From positions 124,001 to 188,000 of the forward strand of contig NZ_JALJRY010000019.1 in assembly GCF_024519455.1 (NCBI RefSeq): 64,000 bases of DNA, read 5' to 3'. Below, piece after piece: positions 22,732-30,268 of the stretch. Below the pieces are notes generated by a model. The model was not told the DNA's origin. It searched no databases and worked only from the letters and a program-made list of their open reading frames with translations. The position numbers and the translations under genes are program-made. Position 1 is the first letter of the stretch; every line of letters begins with the position of its first letter. Source of the stretch: Streptomyces sp. STR69. Lineage in GTDB: Bacteria > Actinomycetota > Actinomycetes > Streptomycetales > Streptomycetaceae.

Positions 22732-23637
22732 ATGTCCCGAGCTGTCGTCCTGACCGGATTCGGTCCGCCCGCCGTTCTCGAACTCCGCGATGTGGAGGTC
22801 GGATCGCCCGGCGCCGGTCAGATCCGCGTCGCGGTGACCTTCGCCGGGGTCGGTCCCACCGACCTCGCGATCCGCGCCGGGAAGGTGAAGGCCTTTCCCG
22901 CAGGACCGGGAACCACGCTCGGGTTCGAAGCGGCCGGCGTCGTCGACGCGGTCGGCGCCGGGGTGGACGACGTGGTGCCCGGCCAGGAGGTCGCGGTCTT
23001 CCTGCCTCGGCTCGGCGGGTACGCCGACCACGTGCTCGCAGAGCACTGGGTGCCCAAGCCCGCCTCGGTGACCTGGGAGGACGCAGCGGCCCTGCCCGCC
23101 TCCGGAGAGGCGGCGGCTCGCACGCTGGCTGAGCTTGAGCTGCGGGAGGCGGAGACCTTGCTCGTGCTCGGCGGCCTCGGTTCGGTCGGCAGGATCGCCA
23201 CCCAACTGGCGGTCGGCCGGGGAGCCCAGGTGATCTCGGGCGTGCGGGCCACGGACTTCGCCGCTGCCGAGAAGCTCGGCGCGGTGCCTGTCGCCTACGG
23301 TCCGGACCTGCTCGACCAGGTGCGTGCGAAGGCCGGCCCGGTCGACGCCGTACTCGACGCGGCGGGCAGGGGCGGCCTGGAGGTGGCGGTCGAGCTGGCC
23401 GGCGGAACGGAACGGGTGATCACGCTCTCCGACCACCGTGCCGCGCAACTCGGCGTCCGGCTCTCGGGCCCCGACCCGCTCCGCATCCCGGCCGCGCTCG
23501 CGGAGGCCATGGCAGCGCTCACTACTGGTGCCCTGACACTCCGGCCGCGGATCACGGTGCCGCTGGCCCAGGCGGCCGACGTCCACGCCCGGCTGGAGGA
23601 CGGCCGGGTCCGCGCGAAGGTCCTCCTGGCCATCTGA
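22732..23637 (+). CDS. NADPH:quinone oxidoreductase-like zinc-independent MDR enzyme
   Basis: 301 aa medium-chain reductase. N-terminal GroES-like barrel (VGSPGAGQIRVAVTFAGVGP, TDLAIRAGKV, GFEAAGVVDAVGAGV) and a Rossmann domain with VLGGLGSVGRIATQLAVGRG near residue 148. It lacks the catalytic and structural zinc cysteines of alcohol dehydrogenases, so quinone or enone reduction is likelier. GAGAGGAACTCCCG precedes the ATG. Third gene of the MerR operon. Confidence 0.88.
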   Translation: MSRAVVLTGFGPPAVLELRDVEVGSPGAGQIRVAVTFAGVGPTDLAIRAGKVKAFPAGPGTTLGFEAAGVVDAVGAGVDDVVPGQEVAVFLPRLGGYADHVLAEHWVPKPASVTWEDAAALPASGEAAARTLAELELREAETLLVLGGLGSVGRIATQLAVGRGAQVISGVRATDFAAAEKLGAVPVAYGPDLLDQVRAKAGPVDAVLDAAGRGGLEVAVELAGGTERVITLSDHRAAQLGVRLSGPDPLRIPAALAEAMAALTTGALTLRPRITVPLAQAADVHARLEDGRVRAKVLLAI

Positions 23638-23644
23638 ACAGGGC

Positions 23645-24019
23645 CTACTCCTGTCGCCACAGGCAGAACGGATGTCCCGCCGGATCGAAGAAGACCCGTA
23701 CGTCGTCCTGGGGCTGGTCGGCCGCGAGCGTGGCACCCTCCGCCACCGCCCTCGCCGTCTCGCCCTCCAGGTCGTCGACCTCGATGTCCAGGTGCAGCAT
23801 CATCTGCTGCTCGCCGGGCCTGCGGGTGGGCCATACGGGCGGGACGTACTCCGGCTCGGTCTGGAAGGAGAGGCCGGTGCCGCCGTCGGACGGGCCGATG
23901 AGGACCCAGTCGGGTTCCTCGGCCCGGATCTCGTAGCCGAGGAGGCGGAGGTAGAAGCCGGCCAGCTCGTGCGCGTCATGCGCGTCGAGCACCACGGTGG
24001 ACAGTCTCGTAGGCGACAT
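23645..24019 (-). CDS. VOC-family (glyoxalase/bleomycin resistance-like) protein
   Basis: 124 aa with two beta-alpha-beta-beta-beta modules. The N-terminal TVVLDAHDAHELAGFYLRLL and C-terminal DVRVFFDPAGHPFCLWRQ are typical of VOC-fold proteins; the central MLHLDIEVDDLE supplies a second-module start with a metal-ligand-type His. Substrate unknown. It ends eight bases from the stop of the convergent oxidoreductase. Confidence 0.85.
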   Translation of the reverse strand: MSPTRLSTVVLDAHDAHELAGFYLRLLGYEIRAEEPDWVLIGPSDGGTGLSFQTEPEYVPPVWPTRRPGEQQMMLHLDIEVDDLEGETARAVAEGATLAADQPQDDVRVFFDPAGHPFCLWRQE

Positions 24020-24041
24020 GCCCGCCCTCTACCCACCCGCC

Positions 24042-24302
24042 CTACGGCCTGCGCTTCTTGCCGTCCAGCTCGTCCCACCACTCGTCGGACTTGGGGTCGC
24101 CGGACGGGTCGTCCCACCAGCGGTCGTCGGGGCCCCGGCGGTTGGCGACCATGGCGGCGACGGGCGGGATCACCATCGCGACCACGCACATCCCGACGGC
24201 CGCGGGCACCGACCAGATCCGCACGACTCCCCAGGCCAGGACGAAGAGCCCGATGCAGATGCCCATCATGACGAAGTAGGTGCGACGGCGGCGTGCCAGC
24301 AT
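24042..24302 (-). CDS. DUF3099 small membrane protein
   Basis: 86 aa. A basic start (LARRRRTYFVMM), two helices (GICIGLFVLAWGVVRIW and AAVGMCVVAMVIPPVAAMVA) and an acidic, Trp-rich tail (RWWDDPSGDPKSDEWWDELD). The architecture matches DUF3099, common and uncharacterised in actinobacteria. The terminator at 24330-24361 separates it from the sseC gene, so it has its own promoter or readthrough. Confidence 0.8.
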   Translation of the reverse strand: MLARRRRTYFVMMGICIGLFVLAWGVVRIWSVPAAVGMCVVAMVIPPVAAMVANRRGPDDRWWDDPSGDPKSDEWWDELDGKKRRP

Positions 24303-24329
24303 GTTTCCAGGGTAGGCCTGGGCACGCCA

Positions 24330-24361
24330 AAGGGCCGCACCTCGGAAGAGGTGCGGCCCTT
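24330..24361 (-). terminator. terminator downstream of the cysA-sseC operon
   Basis: AAGGGCCGCACCTC pairs perfectly with GAGGTGCGGCCCTT over a GGAA loop, 17 bases past the sseC stop. It is the strongest simple hairpin of this stretch. Confidence 0.85.
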
Positions 24362-24378
24362 CGACAGTCAGTCGGCGA

Positions 24379-24666
24379 TCAGACCGCGATCGCCACCTCC
24401 GCCAGCCCGCCCGTCTGGGCGACGACCGTGCGGTCGGCGGTGGCGCCCGGAACGAGGGCGCGGACGGTCCAGGTGCCTTCGGCCGCGTAGAAGCGGAACT
24501 GGCCCGTGGCGGAGGTCGGGACCTCCGCGGTGAACTCGCCGGTCGAGTCCAGGAGACGGACGTAACCCGTCACCGGCTCGCCGTTGCGCGTCACCTGGCC
24601 CTGGATGGTGGTCTCACCGGGCTTGATCGTCGAGGCGTCGGGGCCGCCGGCCTTCGCTCCACACAT
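24379..24666 (-). CDS. sseC: SseC-family protein (DUF1416)
   Basis: 95 aa. The sequence MCGAKAGGPD at the N-terminus and the carboxypeptidase-regulatory-like beta-sandwich (TTIQGQVTRNGEPVTGYVRL, FRFYAAEGTWTVRALVPG) identify DUF1416, called SseC in mycobacteria and always next to the thiosulfate sulfurtransferase. The conserved Cys2 suggests a sulfur-linked role, not demonstrated. It lies 35 bases after the sulfurtransferase stop. Confidence 0.88.
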   Translation of the reverse strand: MCGAKAGGPDASTIKPGETTIQGQVTRNGEPVTGYVRLLDSTGEFTAEVPTSATGQFRFYAAEGTWTVRALVPGATADRTVVAQTGGLAEVAIAV

Positions 24667-24701
24667 GGTCTGTCCTTACGGGGTTGGGGCTGGTCGGGTG
24701 C

Positions 24702-25541
24702 TTACTTGTTGGCGCCGAGCTCGATCGGGACGCCGACCAGGCTGCCGTACTCGGTCCAGGAGCCGTCGTAGTTCTTGACGTTCTCGACACCGAGCAGCTC
24801 GTGCAGCACGAACCAGGTCAGGGCCGAGCGCTCGCCGATACGGCAGTACGCGATGGTGTCCTTGGCGAGGTCGACCTGCTCCTCGGCGTAGAGCTCCTTG
24901 AGCTCGTCGTCCGACTTGAAGGTGCCGTCGTCGTTGGCGTTCTTCGACCACGGGATGTTGCGGGCGGACGGGACGTGGCCCGGGCGCTGCGACTGCTCCT
25001 GCGGGAGGTGGGCCGGGGCGAGCAGCTTGCCGCTGAACTCGTCGGGGGAACGGACGTCGACCAGGTTCTGCGAGCCGATGGCCGCCACGACGTCGTCGCG
25101 GAAGGCGCGGATCGACTTGTTCTGCGGCTTGGCCTTGTAGGAGGTCTCGACGCGCGCGGGAACCTCTTCGACCAGCTCGCGGGCGTCCAGCTCCCACTTC
25201 TTGCGGCCGCCGTCGAGCAGCTTGACGCTGTCGTGGCCGTAGAGCTTGAAGTACCAGTACGCGTACGAGGCGAACCAGTTGTTGTTGCCGCCGTAGAGGA
25301 TCACCAGCGTGTCGTTGCCGATGCCCTTGGCCGAGAGGAGCTTCTCGAAGCCCTCCTGGTCGATGAAGTCACGGCGTACCGGGTCCTGGAGGTCCTTGGT
25401 CCAGTCGATCCGGATGGCGTTGCGGATGTGGTTCTTCTCGTACGCGGACGTGTCCTCGTCGACCTCGACGATGGCGATGTCCGCGTTGTCGAGGTTGGCC
25501 TCGACCCAGTCGGCGTCGACCAGGACGTCACTGCGGCTCAT
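24702..25541 (-). CDS. cysA: thiosulfate sulfurtransferase (rhodanese, CysA/SseA type)
   Basis: 279 aa, tandem rhodanese domains. The inactive N-terminal domain includes NHIRNAIRIDWTKDLQDPV, the interdomain LYGGNNNWFASYAYWYFKLY, and the C-terminal domain carries the catalytic loop YCRIGERSALTWF near residue 231, with the active-site Cys. The reaction transfers sulfane sulfur from thiosulfate to an acceptor such as cyanide or a thiol. M. tuberculosis cysA2-sseC2 has the same order. Transcription begins at a leader peptide gene about 115 bases upstream. Confidence 0.92.
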   Translation of the reverse strand: MSRSDVLVDADWVEANLDNADIAIVEVDEDTSAYEKNHIRNAIRIDWTKDLQDPVRRDFIDQEGFEKLLSAKGIGNDTLVILYGGNNNWFASYAYWYFKLYGHDSVKLLDGGRKKWELDARELVEEVPARVETSYKAKPQNKSIRAFRDDVVAAIGSQNLVDVRSPDEFSGKLLAPAHLPQEQSQRPGHVPSARNIPWSKNANDDGTFKSDDELKELYAEEQVDLAKDTIAYCRIGERSALTWFVLHELLGVENVKNYDGSWTEYGSLVGVPIELGANK

Positions 25542-25606
25542 GCTTTTCTCCTCCGGGGCAGTTACGGCGGTGCGGTGCGTGAGAGAGGGGTGCGCGGCTC
25601 GCGCGG

Positions 25607-25654
25607 GTGCCCTGAGATCAAGGGCACGGGGGAAGACGGAAGCCTGCGCTTCCG
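25607..25654 (-). promoter_or_regulatory. hairpins between leader peptide and sulfurtransferase
   Basis: Two hairpins follow the leader stop: CGGAAGC-CTGC-GCTTCCG (25637-25654), then GTGCCCT/AGGGCAC (25607-25627). Their position fits attenuation or ribosome-release control by the Cys-containing leader. Alternative pairing with the leader was not worked out. Confidence 0.5.
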
Positions 25655-25655
25655 C

Positions 25656-25736
25656 TCAGAAAGTGCGACAGAGCATGGCGGCGACGCGGCACAGGTCCAC
25701 TGCCCGCCGCTTCGTGAGATCCGCCTGTTGCCTCAT
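25656..25736 (-). CDS. cysteine-containing leader peptide of sulfur genes
   Basis: 26 codons from the ATG at 25736. The C-terminal DLCRVAAMLCRTF matches the LCRxxxxLCR-type ending of actinobacterial putative leader peptides found upstream of sulfur-assimilation genes, with two Cys codons near the stop. Low cysteinyl-tRNA could stall the ribosome and alter the hairpins downstream. There is no Shine-Dalgarno, in keeping with a leaderless message. Known as a class; its action here is inferred. Confidence 0.8.
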   Translation of the reverse strand: MRQQADLTKRRAVDLCRVAAMLCRTF

Positions 25737-25743
25737 AGGGTCG

Positions 25744-25773
25744 ATCGTAGGGACGGACGACGGAACATGTCAC
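25744..25773 (-). promoter_or_regulatory. promoter of the leader peptide / cysA operon
   Basis: -35 GTGACA (25768-25773), an 18-base spacer and -10 TACGAT (25744-25749). The ATG begins after seven further bases, so transcription should start at or next to it and make a leaderless mRNA. Confidence 0.65.
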
Positions 25774-25937
25774 CGGTGTGTCGTATTTTGAGACGCGATC
25801 GTCCGTGATGTGAGATCGGCCGACCGATAACAGCCCCGTCGCCGGTTGTTCGCGCGCCCTCGCCGTCCTCGCAACTGCCGTACGGACACCGGCGTCTCGC
25901 TCCTCGGACAGCCGCCGTCCGCCGGACCTCGTCCGTC
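25774..25937. other. intergenic region upstream of the sulfur operon
   Basis: Between this operon's promoter and the stop of the DUF2993 gene. It includes an AT-richer stretch (GTCGTATTTTGAGACGCGAT near 25782) that may bind a regulator. No gene is seen. Confidence 0.4.
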
Positions 25938-26678
25938 CTACCCGGCCAGCCGGACGTTCGAACCCTTCACCTTGATCTCCACACCGTTCTTCGCCGCCTG
26001 CACACTGGCCAACTTCACCCCGCCCGGCAGCTGGTCGATCGTCTGCTGGAAGTCGGTGATCGAGCGGATCCGGGAGTCGGCGAGGTCGACGACCAGCTTG
26101 GGCAGGTTGTCCGCGTGCACCTTCACGGTGTCGCCGTCGACGGTGACCGTACTGAGCACCGGGTACGTCGTCTCCTGGCCGCCGACCGAGATCTTGACGT
26201 CGACCTTGATCTTGCCGTCGCCGCCGTCGGAGAGGTTGACGACCTGGGCGTCGACCCCGGTGAAGATGTTCGTCGGTTCGGACTTGGCGGCCTTGAGCAG
26301 CTGGTCGTAGGCGATGCTCGCGGAGCCGGTCGCGCTGGCCGCGGTCGCGGTGCTGTAGCCGTTGGAGAACTTGACGTCCTTCATGTCGGCCTTGAGGTCG
26401 TCGATCCGGATCGTGGAGGTGCCGCTGCCGGTCGTGTTCGCCGTCGTCGCCTCGTAGGTCTTGATGCCGAGCTCGACGTCGTCCAGTTCACCGGAGGCGA
26501 CCTGGGTGAGGAAGGGGAAGCCCTTGATGGAGACGTCGGGGGTCGAGGCGAGGTTCTCGCTCGTCTTCACCTTGCCCGCCGCCTCGTCCTGCGCGAAGTA
26601 GACCGCGACGCGGTCCACGACCACGAACAGGACACCCAGAATCACCACGACGGTCAAAAGTATTCGTAGCCCACGCAT
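25938..26678 (-). CDS. DUF2993 (LmeA-like) exported protein
   Basis: 246 aa. One N-terminal signal-anchor (ILLTVVVILGVLFVVVDRVA) and an outer domain with SIKGFPFLTQVASGELDDVE, the usual start of DUF2993 (tubular-lipid-binding-like fold), followed by repeated two-stranded segments. The mycobacterial relative LmeA binds acidic phospholipids and acts in lipomannan synthesis. A role in envelope lipid handling is inference. The equivalent in the mycobacterial cluster (Rv0817c, from memory) is also an exported protein. Confidence 0.82.
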   Translation of the reverse strand: MRGLRILLTVVVILGVLFVVVDRVAVYFAQDEAAGKVKTSENLASTPDVSIKGFPFLTQVASGELDDVELGIKTYEATTANTTGSGTSTIRIDDLKADMKDVKFSNGYSTATAASATGSASIAYDQLLKAAKSEPTNIFTGVDAQVVNLSDGGDGKIKVDVKISVGGQETTYPVLSTVTVDGDTVKVHADNLPKLVVDLADSRIRSITDFQQTIDQLPGGVKLASVQAAKNGVEIKVKGSNVRLAG

Positions 26679-26808
26679 TTACGGTGTTCCCCCACCTGGC
26701 AGTCGTCGAAGAAAGCGGTGCAACGACCGGGTGGCCGCGAATCGCGAGCGTAGTCCCGCGAGTTGCGTGCAGTGGGAAATTGTCGATCACCTGTGACAGG
26801 GCCGCCGC

Positions 26809-27939
26809 CTACACCAGCGCGCGCCCCAGTACGTAGACCGCCGGAGCCGCCGCGGCGAGCGGGAGGGCCACACCGGCCGTGAAGTGGACGAAGCGGGACG
26901 GGTAGTCGTAGCTCGCCACGCGGTGGCCGATCAGCGCGCAGACCGCCGCGACCGCGCCGAGCAGCGCGCCCTTCGCGCCGAGGCCCGTCATCCCGCCGAC
27001 CGCGATGCCCGCACCGGCGGCGGCGAGGAGGGAGACGACCACCGACGCCACGGTCGGCAGCGGGAGCGCGCGGGCCAGGATCGCGACCGCCACGGCAGCC
27101 GCGCCGACGGTGACCGCGTCCGGGTCGGCCGCGAGGTGGCCGGTCGCGACGATGGCCAGGGCCGCCGAGGCGACCGTCGCCATCAGGCTCGTGATCCGGG
27201 TGTCCGGGTCGGCGTGCGAGCGCAGCTGCATCACGAGGGAGAGCAGGACCCAGACGCCGAGGGTGCCGAGGATCGCGGCGGGGCCGTTGTCCCGCCCGGC
27301 CGCCAGCAGCGCCACGTCGGCGACGAGCGCGCCCGCGAAGGCCAGCGCGATGCCCTGCCGGGCGGGCCACATCCCGTTCAGCCGGAACCAGCCCGCGGCC
27401 GTGACCGCCTGGAGCACGACGAGCGGTACGACGAGGGCGTACGACCCGATCTGCGCGGTGACGGAGAGGAGGAGCGCCAGGAGGGCGGTGAGGCCGGCCG
27501 GCTGCATCCCCGGCTCGATGATCGGCGAGCGGCCCTCCAGCCGGGCCCGCTGGGCGTCGGTGATACGGGCGTTCCCGGCGAGGGAGGGCGGGCCGTAGCC
27601 GACCGCCTCGTCCGTGGCGGGGGGAGCCGGGGGCGCGGTCACGGGGCCCTGCCCGTAGGAGTCGTAACTCGGCGTCTGCGCCTGGTAGTTCTGCGGCGGG
27701 AAGTACGCCAGGTCGGACGCGGAGGGTCTCGACTGCTGGACCTGGGTGTCCCAGGTCTGGCCCTGCCACTGCTGGGTGTACTGCTGCGCGGCCTGCGGGT
27801 CGTCGTACGCCTGCTGCTGCCCGGGCCAGGCCTGCGCCTGCGCCTGTGCCTGTGCCTGCTGCTGGGCCTGCTGCGGCTGTTGCTGCTGGGCGTAGGGGTC
27901 GTAGCCCTCGCCATAGCCCTCGTACGGCTGGTTGCTCAT
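26809..27939 (-). CDS. polytopic membrane protein with Gln-rich N-terminus
   Basis: 376 aa from the ATG at 27939. AGGAGG directly abuts the ATG at 27951, so the downstream ATG with 12-base spacing is likelier. About 110 residues of Gln/Tyr/Ala-rich sequence (tracts such as YAQQQQPQQAQQQAQ) precede about nine hydrophobic segments. No transporter signature is seen. Co-directional with the MoaD-like gene, ATGA-overlapped if the first ATG is used. Function unknown. Confidence 0.75.
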   Translation of the reverse strand: MSNQPYEGYGEGYDPYAQQQQPQQAQQQAQAQAQAQAWPGQQQAYDDPQAAQQYTQQWQGQTWDTQVQQSRPSASDLAYFPPQNYQAQTPSYDSYGQGPVTAPPAPPATDEAVGYGPPSLAGNARITDAQRARLEGRSPIIEPGMQPAGLTALLALLLSVTAQIGSYALVVPLVVLQAVTAAGWFRLNGMWPARQGIALAFAGALVADVALLAAGRDNGPAAILGTLGVWVLLSLVMQLRSHADPDTRITSLMATVASAALAIVATGHLAADPDAVTVGAAAVAVAILARALPLPTVASVVVSLLAAAGAGIAVGGMTGLGAKGALLGAVAAVCALIGHRVASYDYPSRFVHFTAGVALPLAAAAPAVYVLGRALV

Positions 27940-27947
27940 CGCTTCGC

Positions 27948-28202
27948 TCATCCTCCTGCGAACGGCGGGAGCACCTCGACCGTGCCGCCCTCGGCCAGCC
28001 GTACCGTCTCATGCCCGCGGGTGCCCACGGGGTCACCGTCGACGAGGAAGGAGCATCGCAGCAGTACGCGGGCGAGTTCCCCGGGGTGTCGCTCGCGCAC
28101 CTCGGCGAGGGCCTCGGCGAGGGTGGCCGCGTCGAACGGCTCCTCGGCGATCCCGGCCGCGGCCTTCGCGGCGGCCCAGTAGCGCACCGTGACCTTTGGC
28201 AT
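27948..28202 (-). CDS. MoaD/ThiS-family sulfur carrier protein
   Basis: 84 aa. The ATG at 28202 follows GAGGAAGCGG. VTVRYWAAAKAAAGIAEE at the N-terminus and the terminal VEVLPPFAGG with the Gly-Gly tail, which is adenylated and thiocarboxylated, define the ubiquitin-like MoaD/ThiS family. It could serve molybdopterin synthesis or another sulfur transfer; no MoaE or ThiG is adjacent. Nearby sulfurtransferase genes fit a sulfur-relay theme. Confidence 0.88.
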   Translation of the reverse strand: MPKVTVRYWAAAKAAAGIAEEPFDAATLAEALAEVRERHPGELARVLLRCSFLVDGDPVGTRGHETVRLAEGGTVEVLPPFAGG

Positions 28203-28239
28203 CCGCTTCCTCAATCGATCGGGGGCTGCAACCGCCAGG

Positions 28240-29124
28240 CTAGCTGTCCTGTGAACCGGCCCAGCGCCCGATGCGGGCCAGGAGGTCGTCGCCGGCCGCG
28301 TGCTCGGCGTGGCCCATGCCGGGCTCCAGCCAGAGTTCGGCGTGGTCACCGGCGGCTTCGGCCAGCATGCGGGGGTGGTCGAGGGGGAAGTAGCCGTCGA
28401 TCTCGCCGTGCACGACGAGGAGCGGGGTGGGCGCGATGCGCGGGACCGCCTCGACCGGGGAGAGCGGGACGGGGTCCCAACCGCCGCGCTCGATACGGGT
28501 CTTGAGACCGAGGCGGCCCACCAGGCGGCCCTCGGGGCGGGTCACCAGCCAGTGGAGTTTCCGCATGGGGGCCGTGCCCCGGTAGTACCAGCGGGCCGGC
28601 GCACTCACCGAAACCACCGCGTCCGTGTGCGCTTCTGTGCGCCCCCTGCGCCCCTGACCGTCCGCGTCACCCTCCGGGCCGTAGAGCGCCGCGTGCCGCA
28701 GCACCACCGAACCGCCCATCGAGAAACCGACAGTGACCACGCGCGCGTGCCCCTGCTCCCGCGCCCAGGCGACCGCCGCGGCCAGATCGAGCACCTCGCG
28801 GTCGCCGACGGTGGAGCGTCCGCCGGACCTTCCGTGGCCCCGGAACGAGAACGTGACGACGGCCCCGTACTGGGCGAACGCCTCGACCACCCGGCGCACA
28901 TGCGGCTTGTCCACGTCGCCCGTGAAACCGTGCGCGACGACGAACACCAGGTCACCGGAAGATGGCGCGGAGGCGTCGTATACGGCCGCTGCCGGGTCGT
29001 ATACGGAATCGATCGTCACCCCGTCGTCGGTGTGCAGAAACGTCCGCAAAGGTGTACGTCTGATCGTCTCAGAGTTCGGACGAACGGTGGATCGTGCCAC
29101 ATGACCTGCCGTACCAGCGCTCAT
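28240..29124 (-). CDS. alpha/beta hydrolase
   Basis: 294 aa. The nucleophile elbow is GFSMGGSVVLRHA near residue 122, the oxyanion region VVAHGFTGDVDKPH, and the C-terminal His lies in GMGHAEHAAGDD after the acid in LLVVHGEIDGYFPLDHP. The first Gly-x-Ser-x-Gly is intact. I chose the ATG at 29124 since the family starts there; a CAGAAT seven bases upstream suggests a leaderless start. Divergent from glnR across a 193-base region. Substrate unknown. Confidence 0.85.
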   Translation of the reverse strand: MSAGTAGHVARSTVRPNSETIRRTPLRTFLHTDDGVTIDSVYDPAAAVYDASAPSSGDLVFVVAHGFTGDVDKPHVRRVVEAFAQYGAVVTFSFRGHGRSGGRSTVGDREVLDLAAAVAWAREQGHARVVTVGFSMGGSVVLRHAALYGPEGDADGQGRRGRTEAHTDAVVSVSAPARWYYRGTAPMRKLHWLVTRPEGRLVGRLGLKTRIERGGWDPVPLSPVEAVPRIAPTPLLVVHGEIDGYFPLDHPRMLAEAAGDHAELWLEPGMGHAEHAAGDDLLARIGRWAGSQDS

Positions 29125-29317
29125 GTGGGCTATTCTGCTCGACAGAGGACTCGGGCAGCGAAGCCCCCGGGTCCTTTTGTGCTTCCAGGAGCGTTGTATA
29201 CGAAGCGGTACACCACGGGAAACCACAGGTGGCCGCAGGTCATACAGGGCCCCCGGGACCGCAAACGCTGTGCCGCACGACACACGTCCTCGCAGGGACC
29301 GAGGAGGAACCAGACTT
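29125..29317. promoter_or_regulatory. divergent region between hydrolase gene and glnR
   Basis: 193 bases with AT-richer stretches (GTTGTATACGAAGCGGTACA near 29192) likely to hold the glnR promoter. A clear GlnR box (GTnAC-n6-GaAAC pairs) was not found. Confidence 0.4.
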
Positions 29318-30118
29318 ATGAGTTCTCTGCTGCTCCTGACCAATGCCCTCCAGCCGTCTACGGAGGTGCTTCCGGCCCTCGGCCTGCTGCTGCACAACGT
29401 GCGCGTGGCACCGGCGGAAGGCCCCGCTCTCGTCGACACCCCCGGTGCCGACGTCATCCTCATCGACGGCCGCCGTGATCTGCCTCAGGTGCGCAGCCTG
29501 TGTCAGCTCCTCCGCTCCACCGGACCGGGGTGCCCGCTCATCCTTGTCGTCACCGAGGGCGGCCTCGCGGCCGTCACCGCCGACTGGGGCATCGACGACG
29601 TGCTGCTCGACTCGGCCGGCCCGGCCGAGGTCGAGGCACGGCTGCGGCTGTCCATGGGCCGCCAGCAGATCGTCAACGACGACTCTCCCATGGAGATCCG
29701 CAACGGCGATCTCTCCGTGGACGAGGCGACGTACTCCGCCAAGCTCAAGGGCCGGGTCCTCGACCTGACCTTCAAGGAGTTCGAGCTCCTCAAGTACCTC
29801 GCCCAGCACCCGGGCCGCGTCTTCACGCGCGCCCAGTTGCTGCAGGAGGTCTGGGGCTACGACTACTTCGGCGGTACGCGGACGGTCGACGTCCACGTAC
29901 GACGGCTGCGCGCCAAGCTCGGCCCCGAGCACGAGTCGCTGATCGGGACCGTCCGGAACGTCGGTTATCGATTCGTGACCCCGGAGAAGGGTGACCGGGG
30001 CGGCGAGGACGCCAAGCTCAAGGCGAGCGCCGCTCTCGCGGGTGCAAAGCCGGAGGATGCGGACGAGACGGCCGACTCGGCCGCCCTGGACGCGGCCGAG
30101 ATCCCGGCGCAGGCGTAA
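29318..30118 (+). CDS. glnR: GlnR, global nitrogen regulator (atypical OmpR-type)
   Basis: 266 aa. N-terminal receiver-like domain with Asp50 in VILIDGRRDLPQ but without the other acidic-pocket residues of a phosphorylatable receiver, as known for GlnR, whose dimer is phosphorylation-independent. The C-terminal winged helix (LKGRVLDLTFKEFELLKYLA, RTVDVHVRRLRAKL) is essentially identical to GlnR of other Streptomyces as I recall. GlnR activates glnA, amtB, nirB and ureA and represses gdhA during nitrogen limitation. GAGGAGGAAC precedes the ATG with a long spacing. The acidic C-terminal tail varies between species. Confidence 0.93.
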   Translation: MSSLLLLTNALQPSTEVLPALGLLLHNVRVAPAEGPALVDTPGADVILIDGRRDLPQVRSLCQLLRSTGPGCPLILVVTEGGLAAVTADWGIDDVLLDSAGPAEVEARLRLSMGRQQIVNDDSPMEIRNGDLSVDEATYSAKLKGRVLDLTFKEFELLKYLAQHPGRVFTRAQLLQEVWGYDYFGGTRTVDVHVRRLRAKLGPEHESLIGTVRNVGYRFVTPEKGDRGGEDAKLKASAALAGAKPEDADETADSAALDAAEIPAQA

Positions 30119-30171
30119 CCCGCGTCCGGGCAGGGCATCGCTTCCGCACAGCTTCTCGTCACTTCCGCACG

Positions 30172-30211
30172 GCTTCCGCACAGCTTCCGCACGGAGAAGC
30201 TGTGCGGAAGC
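30172..30211 (+). terminator. hairpin downstream of glnR
   Basis: GCTTCCGCACAGCTTC (30172) pairs perfectly with GAAGCTGTGCGGAAGC (30196) over an eight-base loop. The next pair outside it (GCTTCTCGTC at 30151-30160 with GACGAGAAGC at 30212-30221) can extend the structure. It likely ends glnR transcription before the LacI gene. Confidence 0.75.
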
Positions 30212-30268
30212 GACGAGAAGCTTCGAAACGCCCTGCCCAGGGCCGGTCAATCCGCGTAGACTCCGCGC

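Noticed and set aside
28240..29463. Long N-terminal extension of the alpha/beta hydrolase
   Set aside because: The extra 113 codons run through the glnR promoter region and are low-complexity; family similarity begins near the ATG at 29124.
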